Shown here piece after piece: positions 16,427 through 23,509 of a stretch of DNA of 24,321 bases. Origin of the DNA: CAG-390 sp051867815 (GTDB taxonomy: Bacteria; Bacillota; Clostridia; Oscillospirales; CAG-272); assembly GCA_051867815.1 (NCBI GenBank), contig JBJDZD010000150.1, positions 1-24,321 of the forward strand, written 5' to 3'. Made by a program: the position numbers and the translations under genes. Every line of letters starts with the position of its first letter. Position 1 is the first letter of the stretch. Under the pieces are notes generated by a model that was given only the letters and a program-made list of their open reading frames with translations, was not told the origin of the DNA and ran no database searches.

Positions 16427-17173
16427 GTGGCACTTTTTCACGTAAATTTCCGCGCTCAGACGCTCAATCACAACACCGAGATCACGGTGATGATACCCGA
16501 AGGGCTTGATCAGGAGCATATCCCCGTCCTGTGGCTGTTGCACGGAATGCACGGCAACCACGACGATTGGCACCGCAAGACCGTTATCGAGCGCTATTCA
16601 AATGACTACGGTATTGCCGTAGTTTGCCCCGACGGCGAGAACAGCTATTACACCAACATGGCGTACGGCAAGCGCTATTTTGATTATGTTTCGGATGAGC
16701 TTGTCCGCTTCGTCCGCAAGACCTTCCGCTTCAGCGACCGACGCGAGGACAATTTCATCTGCGGCCTTTCCATGGGCGGCTACGGCGCGCTTCACACGGC
16801 GCTGATGTGCCCCGAGCAGTACGCGGCGGCGGCAAGCCTTTCGGGTGTGGTCGATCTCGTGGCAATACTCGACCGCGCGTATTGGCCGCGCGAGGCGACC
16901 TGCGTATGGGGCGAGAAATATGCAGAGAACGTGGCCAACACCGATGCAGATCTTATGTATCGCGTTGCAAATTTCCCGGCAGATGCGCCCAAGCCGCGCA
17001 TCTTTACGACCTGCGGAACCGAGGACGGCCTATACCGCGACAATCTCACCTTCCGCGATTTTATGCAAAAGACCGATTTTGATTACACCTATGCCGAAGG
17101 CCCCGGCATCCATAACTGGGTATTCTGGAATGAATGGGTCGAAAAGGCGATAATCTGGATGCTGAATAAGTAA
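16427..17173 (+). CDS. Alpha/beta-hydrolase esterase (esterase D/tributyrin esterase-like)
   Basis: 248 aa starting at GTG 16427, with GGAGG nine bases upstream. The oxyanion-hole motif is HGMHGN (39-44), the nucleophile elbow GLSMGGYG holds Ser115, and the likely remaining triad members are Asp200 (GTEDGLY) and His229 (GIHNWVFW). Length and motif spacing match cytoplasmic esterases of the putative-esterase family (S-formylglutathione hydrolase, tributyrin and feruloyl/acetyl-xylan esterases). No signal peptide is present, so it acts inside the cell on short-chain or sugar esters (inference). It is a single gene ended by the terminator at 17177-17204. Confidence 0.9.
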   Translation: MALFHVNFRAQTLNHNTEITVMIPEGLDQEHIPVLWLLHGMHGNHDDWHRKTVIERYSNDYGIAVVCPDGENSYYTNMAYGKRYFDYVSDELVRFVRKTFRFSDRREDNFICGLSMGGYGALHTALMCPEQYAAAASLSGVVDLVAILDRAYWPREATCVWGEKYAENVANTDADLMYRVANFPADAPKPRIFTTCGTEDGLYRDNLTFRDFMQKTDFDYTYAEGPGIHNWVFWNEWVEKAIIWMLNK

Positions 17174-17176
17174 AAC

Positions 17177-17204
17177 AAAGCCCTGCGGCACGCCGCAGGG
17201 CTTT
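17177..17204. terminator. Bidirectional terminator between esterase and copA
   Basis: AAAGCCCTGCGGC (17177-17189) is the perfect complement of 17192-17204. The minimal 2-nt gap implies that the top base pairs open to form the loop. The minus-strand side continues into TTTGTTTTA, the plus side into TTTCGGTTT. It serves two convergent genes whose stops lie at 17173 and 17214. Confidence 0.88.
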
Positions 17205-17213
17205 CGGTTTGAC

Positions 17214-19676
17214 TTAAGCGATGGATATAACTTTGTATCCGCTGTCGGTAACGGCTTTGGCGAGCACCTCGTCCGCAACCGGCGCCGAGAGGGTGAGAGT
17301 GGCGCTGTCCGTCTTGAAATCGGTCACGGCCTCAACGACACCGTCGATCTCCTCAAGTGCCTTTTTTACTCTTGCTTCGCAATGGGGGCACATCATGCCC
17401 TCGATCTTCATGTGTTTTGTCATGGTTTTCACTTCCTTTTTATGTGATTTTTGTTTTTTGTCATGCTTTGCAGAACGGATGTCGCAGAGGTTCAGACGCA
17501 GGGCGTTGGTGACCACGCAGAAGCTTGAAAGCGACATTGCCGCCGCGCCGAGCATCGGACTCAGCGTCAGTCCTGCCCAAACGAACGCACCTGCCGCCAC
17601 GGGAATGCAGACGGCATTGTAAATGAACGCCCAGAAAAGATTTTGATGAATCGTGCGGAGCGTGGCGCGCGAGAGACGGATCGCTGCCGGAACGTCGGAA
17701 AGACGGCTCTTGACAAGCACGACGTCCGCCGCGTCAATGGCAATGTCCGTGCCTGCGCCGATTGCAATGCCGATATCGGCACGGGTGAGTGCGGGGGCAT
17801 CGTTGATGCCGTCGCCGACCATGGCGACCCGTCCCTCGCCCGAAAGCCTGCGGATGACGGCTTCCTTGCCGTCGGGCTTGACCTCGGGTATCACCTCGTC
17901 GATGCCTACAGCCGCGGCGATGGCTTGCGCGGTCCTCGCATTGTCGCCCGTCAGCATCAGCACGCGAATGCCCATGGCGCGAAGCTCGGCGATTGCCGCC
18001 GCGCTGTCGTCCTTGACGGTGTCCGCGACTGCGATAATGCCGAGGATCTCGTTATTTTTTGCAAAAAAGATTGGAGTTTTGCCCTCGGATGCCGAGGCTT
18101 CGGCAGCGGCGAGCGTTTTTTGGTCAATTTTTGCGAATTTCTCGATAAATTCGGCATTTCCGCCGCAAACTCTATCCGTGCCTATGACGGCGCAAAGACC
18201 GCCGCCGGGGAATATCTCGAAATCACTGCACTCAAGCAGTCGCGCACCTCTTTCCTCGCCTTTTTTGACGATTGCCCTTGCCAGCGGATGCTCGCTCTTG
18301 ACCTCAAGGCTGTAAGCGAGGGAGAGAAGCTCCTCCGTGCCGATGATGTCCGTGACCTCGGGCGCGCCCTTGGTAACGGTGCCGGTCTTATCGAGCGCCA
18401 CGATCTCGGTGCGCCCCGCGGCTTCAAGCGACGATGCCGTTTTGAAGAGGATGCCGTACTTTGCGCCCATGCCGCTGCCAACCATTATTGCCACGGGCGT
18501 GGCAAGACCGAGGGCACAGGGACAGCTGATAACGAGTACCGAAATGGCACGCCCCAGCGCAAAGCCCGCGCTCTCGCCGAGTAAGAGCCAAACACAGAGA
18601 ACGACGGCGGCTATCCCGATGACTATCGGCACGAAAACTCCCGAAACGCGGTCTGCGATCTTGGAGATAGGCGCTTTCGTTGACGCCGCGTCGCTTACGG
18701 TTTTGATGATCTGCGCTATGGTGGTGTCCTCTCCGACGCGAGTGGCCTCGCATTTCAGAAAGCCGGAGCGGTTGATGGTCGCCGTGCTGACGGTGTCTCC
18801 GACGGTCTTTTCAACGGGTATGCTCTCGCCCGTCAGCGCAGATTCGTCCACAGAACTGCCGCCCTCGATGACTATGCCGTCAACCGGCACGCTCTCGCTC
18901 GGCCGCACGGTGAAGATGTCGCCCTTTTTGACCTCGCCAATGGGCACGGTGACCTCTTTGCCGCCACGAATCACGGTTGCCGTTTGGGGAGATAGATCCA
19001 TGAGCGCGCGCAGAGCCGATGTCGTTTTGCCCTTGGAATGTGCCTCAAGCATCTTGCCGAGGGTAATAAGCGCAAGTATCATTGCCGCGGATTCAAAATA
19101 CAGCTCGTGCAGATAATGTCCCGGATGCTCCGCGACGGTCATGGCAAAGAGCGCGTAAACGCTGTATACGAATGATGCCGCCGAGCCGAGCGCGACGAGG
19201 GTGTCCATATTGGGCGAGCGGTGAATGACGCCCCGAATGCCGTTTATGAAGAATTTTTGATTGATCACGAGAACGATGCCGGATAATATCAACTGCAAAA
19301 TTCCGATGGCGAGGGGATTGTTCTCGAAGAACGCCGGCATCGGAAAGCCCCACATCGTGTGCCCCATTGAAACGTACATCAAAAGGAGCAAAAAGCCGAG
19401 CGACGCCACCAGCCTTGCAAAAAGACGAGGCGTTTCGCGGTCGGCAAGGGCATCGTCGGCCTTCGGTGAGGTAGGTGCGCCCTTTTTCGATGCGCCGTAG
19501 CCTGCATCGGTGACGGCTTTGATGATTGCCGCCTCGTCCGCCGTGCCTTCAACGCCCATGGAGTTCGTAAGCAGGCTGACGGAGCAGGCACTCACGCCCT
19601 CCACGGCGAGAACCGCCTTTTCCACACGGGCAGAGCATGCGGCACAGCTCATGCCGGTTACATTGTATTGTTCCAT
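17214..19676 (-). CDS. copA: Cu(+)-exporting P-type ATPase with an additional C-terminal CopZ-like domain
   Basis: 820 aa from ATG 19676 (GAGG upstream, 3 bp after csoR). The N-terminal metal-binding domain has Cys11-x2-Cys14 (GMSCAAC). Further motifs: TGES 282-285 (actuator), CPC 385-387 (transport site), DKTGT with Asp429 (phosphorylated), SEHP 461-464, GDGIND 621-626. Tyr686-Asn687 in helix 7 and MSLSS (714-718) in helix 8 are the copper-type signatures. After the last helix, a Lys-rich linker (735-750) leads to a second heavy-metal domain (752-820) with Cys763-x2-Cys766 (GMMCPHC), like the chaperone CopZ. The protein expels cuprous ions across the membrane. Regulation is by CsoR through the operator at 20211-20227. 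The internal start for the last domain is listed separately. Confidence 0.96.
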   Translation of the reverse strand: MEQYNVTGMSCAACSARVEKAVLAVEGVSACSVSLLTNSMGVEGTADEAAIIKAVTDAGYGASKKGAPTSPKADDALADRETPRLFARLVASLGFLLLLMYVSMGHTMWGFPMPAFFENNPLAIGILQLILSGIVLVINQKFFINGIRGVIHRSPNMDTLVALGSAASFVYSVYALFAMTVAEHPGHYLHELYFESAAMILALITLGKMLEAHSKGKTTSALRALMDLSPQTATVIRGGKEVTVPIGEVKKGDIFTVRPSESVPVDGIVIEGGSSVDESALTGESIPVEKTVGDTVSTATINRSGFLKCEATRVGEDTTIAQIIKTVSDAASTKAPISKIADRVSGVFVPIVIGIAAVVLCVWLLLGESAGFALGRAISVLVISCPCALGLATPVAIMVGSGMGAKYGILFKTASSLEAAGRTEIVALDKTGTVTKGAPEVTDIIGTEELLSLAYSLEVKSEHPLARAIVKKGEERGARLLECSDFEIFPGGGLCAVIGTDRVCGGNAEFIEKFAKIDQKTLAAAEASASEGKTPIFFAKNNEILGIIAVADTVKDDSAAAIAELRAMGIRVLMLTGDNARTAQAIAAAVGIDEVIPEVKPDGKEAVIRRLSGEGRVAMVGDGINDAPALTRADIGIAIGAGTDIAIDAADVVLVKSRLSDVPAAIRLSRATLRTIHQNLFWAFIYNAVCIPVAAGAFVWAGLTLSPMLGAAAMSLSSFCVVTNALRLNLCDIRSAKHDKKQKSHKKEVKTMTKHMKIEGMMCPHCEARVKKALEEIDGVVEAVTDFKTDSATLTLSAPVADEVLAKAVTDSGYKVISIA
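17421..17440 (-). promoter_or_regulatory. Internal ribosome binding site and ATG ahead of the CopZ-like domain
   Basis: Inside copA, on the minus strand, AAAAGGAAG (17440-17432) precedes an in-frame ATG (17423-17421) by 8 bases, ideal for initiation. Initiation here would give a free 69-aa CopZ-like copper chaperone (17423-17214) starting MTKHMKIEGMMCPHC, in addition to the fused form. The arrangement looks like a former separate copZ gene fused to copA. Whether the site is used is not shown. Confidence 0.45.
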
Positions 19677-19679
19677 TTT

Positions 19680-19982
19680 TTACCTCATTAATTTTTGGAG
19701 AACGGAGACAAGCTCATCCACCACTTCGTCCTTGCCGGCGCGGATATCGTCGGCAACGCAGGTCTTGATGTGGTTGCCGAGAAGCTCCTTTGAAAAGGCG
19801 TTCAGCGCCGCGTTCGCCGCCGAGACCTGAACGAGGATGTCCGTGCAGTAGGCGCTTTCTTCCACCATGCCCCGGATTCCGCGGATCTGACCCTCGATGC
19901 GGTTCAGCCGATTTATCAGAGAGCGGTATTCCTCTTGGGTCCGTTCTTTCGTTTTATGTGAGCAACAACAATTCTTTTCCAT
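19680..19982 (-). CDS. csoR: Copper-sensing repressor CsoR
   Basis: 100 aa from ATG 19982; GGAGG is 12 bases upstream, a long spacing, but earlier in-frame starts lack support. The protein is all-helical of the CsoR/FrmR (DUF156) family, with NRLNRIEGQIRGIRGMVEE in helix 1-2. The Cu(I) ligands Cys46, His71 and Cys75 have exactly the spacing of the Mycobacterium tuberculosis C36-H61-C65 set, so copper sensing is well supported. The N-terminus CCCSH adds possible metal ligands. It represses its own operon and releases DNA when loaded with copper. First gene of csoR-copA. Confidence 0.95.
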   Translation of the reverse strand: MEKNCCCSHKTKERTQEEYRSLINRLNRIEGQIRGIRGMVEESAYCTDILVQVSAANAALNAFSKELLGNHIKTCVADDIRAGKDEVVDELVSVLQKLMR

Positions 19983-20021
19983 ATTATTAATATACCTCCG
20001 TATACGAATATTATATATTGC

Positions 20022-20107
20022 CAATTGTAAAACTGCGTTTTACAATTGAGAGCCGCGCGGCGGGAGAACGCGCGCTTATCAGCCGTCACGGCTCCCCTCG
20101 GCGCGCG
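20022..20107. repeat. Cluster of perfect palindromes in the csoR leader
   Basis: Three nested or adjacent perfect inverted repeats lie in ~86 bp between the csoR promoter and start codon: CAATTGTAAAAC (20022-20033) with its complement at 20037-20048; GCCGCGCGGC (20052-20061); and CGCGCGC (20069-20075) pairing with 20101-20107 around AGCCGT-C-ACGGCT (20081-20093). The GC-rich block contrasts with the AT-rich DNA on both sides. It could be a small repeated element, or structured leader RNA. No coding potential is evident. Confidence 0.6.
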
Positions 20108-20205
20108 GACTCGCTTTGCTCGTCTTAGTGGTGTTTTTTCGTCGGCAAAGCCACCGAACAAACATATTTAATTAAATAACTTTGACATTTACAATCGCTG
20201 CAAAT

Positions 20206-20234
20206 ATTATATACCCTGTGGGGGTATTTGTCAA
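20206..20234 (-). promoter_or_regulatory. Perfect sigma-A promoter of csoR-copA
   Basis: Minus strand TTGACA (20234-20229), 17-bp spacer, TATAAT (20211-20206), an exact consensus. The start is predicted near 20199, so the leader before csoR ATG 19982 is about 217 nt, the longest in the window. The upstream mutarotase terminator abuts the -35. Confidence 0.9.
20211..20227. promoter_or_regulatory. Predicted CsoR operator within the promoter spacer
   Basis: ATACCCTGTGGGGGTAT has half-sites ATACCC and GGGTAT separated by 5 bp, the G/C-tract palindrome typical of CsoR operators (compare the Bacillus copZA site with TACCC and GGGGTA). It lies between -35 and -10, so bound CsoR would block polymerase directly. 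Confidence 0.85.
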
Positions 20235-20238
20235 GAGG

Positions 20239-20274
20239 AAAAATAAAGAAGGCCGGAAATTTTTCGACCTTCTT
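20239..20274 (-). terminator. Terminator of the rhamnose mutarotase gene
   Basis: On the minus strand AAGAAGGTCG (20274-20265) pairs with CGGCCTTCTT (20255-20246) with one G-T pair and a 9-nt loop, followed by TATTTTT. It lies 8 bp after the stop at 20282 and separates this gene from the csoR promoter. Confidence 0.85.
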
Positions 20275-20281
20275 TTGTTCG

Positions 20282-20605
20282 TCAGTCCGCGTTGAAGGAA
20301 AAAACTTTAACGAGCTTCGGCTGTGCGCCCGTTTCGGGGTCAAGCTCCATAGTCATGACGTCCTTCATGTATTCGTTCCAACGGTCCACGACCTCGGATT
20401 GTGCCTGAACGCGCGCGGCATGCTCGATGCCCTTGGTACATTCGTAGTAGCCGAAAAGCTCGTCCCCGACGTTCCAAATGGTGTAGTTGACGATGCCGGC
20501 TTCGTTGAGCACGTCCTTCATCTGCGGCCATATCTCATCGTGGCGGCGCTTGTATTCCTCGAGTTTTCCTTCCTTGACGGTCGCCTTCCATGCGTATCGT
20601 TCCAT
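20282..20605 (-). CDS. rhaM: L-rhamnose mutarotase family protein
   Basis: 107 aa, matching the family length (~104). The conserved YKRRHDEIWPQM (18-29) holds His22, equivalent to the catalytic His22 of Escherichia coli RhaM/YiiL. NYTIWN (40-45) and the RWNEYM segment near the C-terminus complete the ferredoxin-like barrel signature. The enzyme interconverts alpha and beta anomers of L-rhamnose. No rhamnose isomerase, kinase or aldolase gene is adjacent, so the physiological sugar is uncertain and the call is by family. It has its own promoter and terminator; an AAGGGTG sequence precedes ATG 20605. Confidence 0.9.
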   Translation of the reverse strand: MERYAWKATVKEGKLEEYKRRHDEIWPQMKDVLNEAGIVNYTIWNVGDELFGYYECTKGIEHAARVQAQSEVVDRWNEYMKDVMTMELDPETGAQPKLVKVFSFNAD

Positions 20606-20632
20606 TATATCACCCTTTTGCCTTATATTTGT

Positions 20633-20650
20633 TGCTATAATATTATAGCA
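20633..20650. repeat. 18-bp perfect palindrome over the mutarotase -10 box
   Basis: TGCTATAATATTATAGCA reads identically on both strands and contains TATAAT on each. On the minus strand it is the -10 of the mutarotase promoter; on the plus strand no -35 matches. It could be an operator or a chance product of two extended -10 elements. Confidence 0.5.
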
Positions 20651-20670
20651 TACGCGTCCGGCTTTTTCAA
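20642..20670 (-). promoter_or_regulatory. Sigma-A promoter of the rhamnose mutarotase gene
   Basis: Minus strand TTGAAA (20670-20665), 17-bp spacer, extended -10 TGC-TATAAT (20647-20642). The start is predicted near 20635, ~30 nt before ATG 20605. It lies between the end of the Rieske oxidoreductase gene (20698) and the mutarotase gene, so the latter need not rely on read-through. Confidence 0.82.
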
Positions 20671-20697
20671 TGATATAACGGAAAATTCCTCAAAAAA

Positions 20698-22017
20698 TCA
20701 ATTGCGGTCGGAGTAGAGGTCGACTTTTATATCCTTCATTGCGGGATTGTTTATAACTCTGCCGTGCTCGGTGAAGCGCGAGCCGTGGCAGGCGCAATCC
20801 CACGAATGCTCCCGACGGTTGTAATGAAGCGCACAGCCGAGATGCGAGCAACGGGGAACCGTGGGACTCAGCAGACCGAGCAGAGTTTCACCTACGTTGA
20901 TTGGCAGCTGCTTATGAAGCATGCTCCTTGACGGCGAAAAGAGTGACGCATATTCGTTTGGGACACCACGTACGAGATCGGTCAGTATCTGTGCCGCCAC
21001 CATGGCAGAAGTCATACCCCACTTATTATAGCCCGTTGCCGCGTAGAGATGTGGCGTGCTCGCGGAATAATTGCCTATATAGGCAATGTCGTCAAGCGTT
21101 TTGCAGTCCTGCGTGGCGTAGCGGCAGACCTCGACGGCGTCCGGGAAGCAGCGCGATGCAAATTCATTCAGCTCGCGCCATCCGCCGCCCGTTTTTCCCG
21201 TTCTGTGAGAGCCGCCGCCGAGAAGGAGCAGCTCTCCGTAACTTCGGAATGACATTCCGTCCTCCGCCTCGTCGACGTACGTTCCATTGAGATGGGGCGC
21301 GTTTTCAAGCACGGAAACGTACGAGCGGTGCTGATACATTTTCAAAAAGTACAGCCCGTGGCGGTTAATAAAAGGAAAATGCGTGGCAACGATGATCTTT
21401 TGCGCCGTTATCGTGCCGCTTTGGGTAAACGCGACGTTGCCCTTTATCTTTGTGACCTCGGTATGCTCGTAAATATTCAGGTCTTTTGCCGCCGCATACG
21501 CAAATTTCAGCGGATGAAATTGCGCCTGCCCGGTCAGTTCAACTGCGCCGGCAACGGGGAAGGGCAGCTCCGTGTCGGCGATGAAGCGAGCGTCCGCCCC
21601 GAGCCTTTGGAGTGCCGCGACTTCTTTTTTTATCTTTTCTTCGTCCGTGATTGAATAGACGAAGGAGTCGGCTTCCTCAAAATCGCAATCGATGCTTTGC
21701 GCCAGCTCGCGATACTTCTCCACGGCGTTTTGGTGTGCGCGCAGACAGAGCCGCGCCTTTTCTTCTCCGTAGCGGCGGATCATCGTGTCAAATATCGCTC
21801 CGTGATGGCAGGTTATCTTGGCGGTCGTGTTTTCGGTAACGCCGGAGCATATCCGCCGCGCCTCCGCGATAACGCAGTCGATGCCTGCTCGGCGCAGCAT
21901 ATATCCGCAAAGAATACCGCTCATTCCACCGCCGATTATGAGAACATCCGTCTTTACGTCGCCCCGAAGCTCGTCAAACTCGGGCGCATTTATTCCTTTT
22001 TTCCATATAGATTCCAT
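20698..22017 (-). CDS. FAD-dependent oxidoreductase with C-terminal Rieske [2Fe-2S] domain (YhfW-like)
   Basis: 439 aa from ATG 22017, fixed by GGGGGAG seven bases upstream. The Rossmann FAD motif is DVLIIGGGMSG (24-34), followed by a D-amino-acid-oxidase-like fold with the C-terminal FAD segment LYAATGYNKWGMTSAM. The last ~90 residues form a Rieske domain: Cys390-x-His392 and Cys408-x2-His411, all four cluster ligands present. B. subtilis YhfW has the same DAO-Rieske order. It probably oxidises an amine-type substrate and passes electrons to the cluster; neither substrate nor acceptor is known. It reads away from the divergent transporter gene; no convincing promoter was found for it in 22018-22145. 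Confidence 0.92.
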   Translation of the reverse strand: MESIWKKGINAPEFDELRGDVKTDVLIIGGGMSGILCGYMLRRAGIDCVIAEARRICSGVTENTTAKITCHHGAIFDTMIRRYGEEKARLCLRAHQNAVEKYRELAQSIDCDFEEADSFVYSITDEEKIKKEVAALQRLGADARFIADTELPFPVAGAVELTGQAQFHPLKFAYAAAKDLNIYEHTEVTKIKGNVAFTQSGTITAQKIIVATHFPFINRHGLYFLKMYQHRSYVSVLENAPHLNGTYVDEAEDGMSFRSYGELLLLGGGSHRTGKTGGGWRELNEFASRCFPDAVEVCRYATQDCKTLDDIAYIGNYSASTPHLYAATGYNKWGMTSAMVAAQILTDLVRGVPNEYASLFSPSRSMLHKQLPINVGETLLGLLSPTVPRCSHLGCALHYNRREHSWDCACHGSRFTEHGRVINNPAMKDIKVDLYSDRN

Positions 22018-22076
22018 TTTTTGACTCCCCCTCGTAGTTAGTATTCCTGCTTTCAGCCGGAAAATGCGCATTTTTG

Positions 22077-22105
22077 TTGACAAAACCGAGAAGTTGTACT
22101 ATAAT
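22077..22105 (+). promoter_or_regulatory. Perfect sigma-A promoter of the OPA-type transporter
   Basis: TTGACA (22077-22082), 17-bp spacer, TATAAT (22100-22105). The start is predicted near 22112, ~34 nt before ATG 22146. Confidence 0.88.
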
Positions 22106-22145
22106 ATTCACAGTATTTATCGTGCTTTTTCGGGAGGGTACGACA

Positions 22146-23363
22146 ATGAAACCCATGATAAGGGGCAAAAAGCTTGCCGGAGTCCTGACTTACGTATATT
22201 TTGCGAGCTACGTGACCCGTGTTAATCTGGGAGCGGTGCTTCAGGCAATCATAACCGAGACGGGATATGAAAAATCCGCGTTTTCCGCGGTTTTGGTCTG
22301 TCTTTCCGTTTCGTACGGTCTCGGACAGATAGTAAACGGTTACATCGGAGACAGAATCAAGCCGCAAAACCTGATACTCACGGGACTTTGCACCTCAACA
22401 CTTGCCAATCTGCTTTTCCCATTTTTTTCCGCCTCCATACCGGCCATGTGCGCGCTTTGGACGATCAATGGCTTCGCGCAGGCAATGATGTGGCCGCCCA
22501 TGGTCAGGATAATGGTAGTCACCATGGACGAGGCGACTTACGGCGCATCCGTCGTCAAGGTCTCGCTCGGCTCGTCATTCGGAACGATACTCGTCTACCT
22601 CGTCGCCCCGATCGTTATACGTTTTTTTACGTGGAAATTCGTCATGCTCGGCGCATCCGCGCTCGGTGCCGTCAGCGCCGTGATATGGTTTTTTCTCAAG
22701 GACAGGTGTTATTCGTGTGAGCGCACCGCCGCCGGCGGGGCACCGCAAGGGGGCAGGCGTTTTCGCATGCCGCGCCGCGCTGTTTTCCCCTTCGTCATGA
22801 TTGCCGCCGCCGTTGTTTTTCAGGGCATGATACGCGACGGCGTTACCTCGTGGATGCCGACCTACCTTTGCGAAAACTTCGGCTTGCAGAACGATAAAAG
22901 CGTATTTTTGACGGTTTCCCTTGCGATATTCGGCATGGCGGCATTTGTTCTTTCCGGCTTGTTTTACAAGAAATTCTTCAAAAACGAGGTCGCTTGCGCA
23001 GCACTCATCTTCGCCTTCGCCGCCGTTTGCAGCCTGATGCTAATGATACTGTTCGGCACGGGCAACGCGATAGTCAGCGTCATTTTCATGGCACTTATCA
23101 CCGGCTCAATGCACGGAGTCAACCTTATGCTCATCTCCCACGTGCCGAAGCGCTTCCGCAAGTACGGCAATATCTCAACCGTGTCGGGGTTGATAAACTC
23201 GTTCGTATACGTCGGTGCCGCCGTTGCCACATACGGCATAGCAAGGCTTTCCGAGGTCTGCGGCTGGCGAGCCACCACCGCCGTTTGGTGCGCGATTCTC
23301 ACCGCCGGCACACTCTCCTGCCTCGCCGCAATCCCAAAATGGAAGAGTTTTATTGATGAATAA
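22146..23363 (+). CDS. MFS transporter of the organophosphate:phosphate antiporter (GlpT/UhpT) type
   Basis: 405 aa from ATG 22146 (GGGAGGG seven bases upstream). About 12 hydrophobic segments are visible, with a basic central loop at 185-212. The segment GFAQAMMWPPMVRIMV (109-124) matches the GlpT block NG-x-Q-x-M-x-WPP-x-x-R. Arg25 (YVTRVNLG) and Arg230 (IRDGVTSWMPTYL) align with GlpT Arg45 and Arg269, the two phosphate-binding residues, and NGYIGDRIKPQ (64-74) is the MFS loop 2-3 motif. These point to an organophosphate such as glycerol-3-phosphate or hexose-phosphate exchanged for phosphate; the exact substrate is inference. It is a single gene; a palindrome at 23388-23462 follows. Confidence 0.88.
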   Translation: MKPMIRGKKLAGVLTYVYFASYVTRVNLGAVLQAIITETGYEKSAFSAVLVCLSVSYGLGQIVNGYIGDRIKPQNLILTGLCTSTLANLLFPFFSASIPAMCALWTINGFAQAMMWPPMVRIMVVTMDEATYGASVVKVSLGSSFGTILVYLVAPIVIRFFTWKFVMLGASALGAVSAVIWFFLKDRCYSCERTAAGGAPQGGRRFRMPRRAVFPFVMIAAAVVFQGMIRDGVTSWMPTYLCENFGLQNDKSVFLTVSLAIFGMAAFVLSGLFYKKFFKNEVACAALIFAFAAVCSLMLMILFGTGNAIVSVIFMALITGSMHGVNLMLISHVPKRFRKYGNISTVSGLINSFVYVGAAVATYGIARLSEVCGWRATTAVWCAILTAGTLSCLAAIPKWKSFIDE

Positions 23364-23387
23364 CGAAATACAAAATCTCGCCTCGAC

Positions 23388-23462
23388 ATGATATAACCCC
23401 CTTAGTGCAGTCTCGAAATCTTTTTGTTTTTTCGAGTGTCTACTCTAAGGGGATTATATCAT
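23388..23462. repeat. 75-bp imperfect palindrome (MITE-like element or unusual terminator)
   Basis: Outer arms ATGATATAACCCCCTTAG (23388-23405) and 23445-23462 are complementary at 17 of 18 positions. Inner arms CTCGAAA (23412-23418) and TTTCGAG (23430-23436) form a second helix, with loosely complementary DNA between. The T-rich centre and absence of a T-tract after the outer arm argue against a simple terminator. It separates GC-richer DNA on the left from AT-richer DNA on the right. Confidence 0.6.
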
Positions 23463-23509
23463 AGAGGTCAGCCCTCAAAAATTTCGTAGCAACATTGAAA
23501 TGGCATCTC

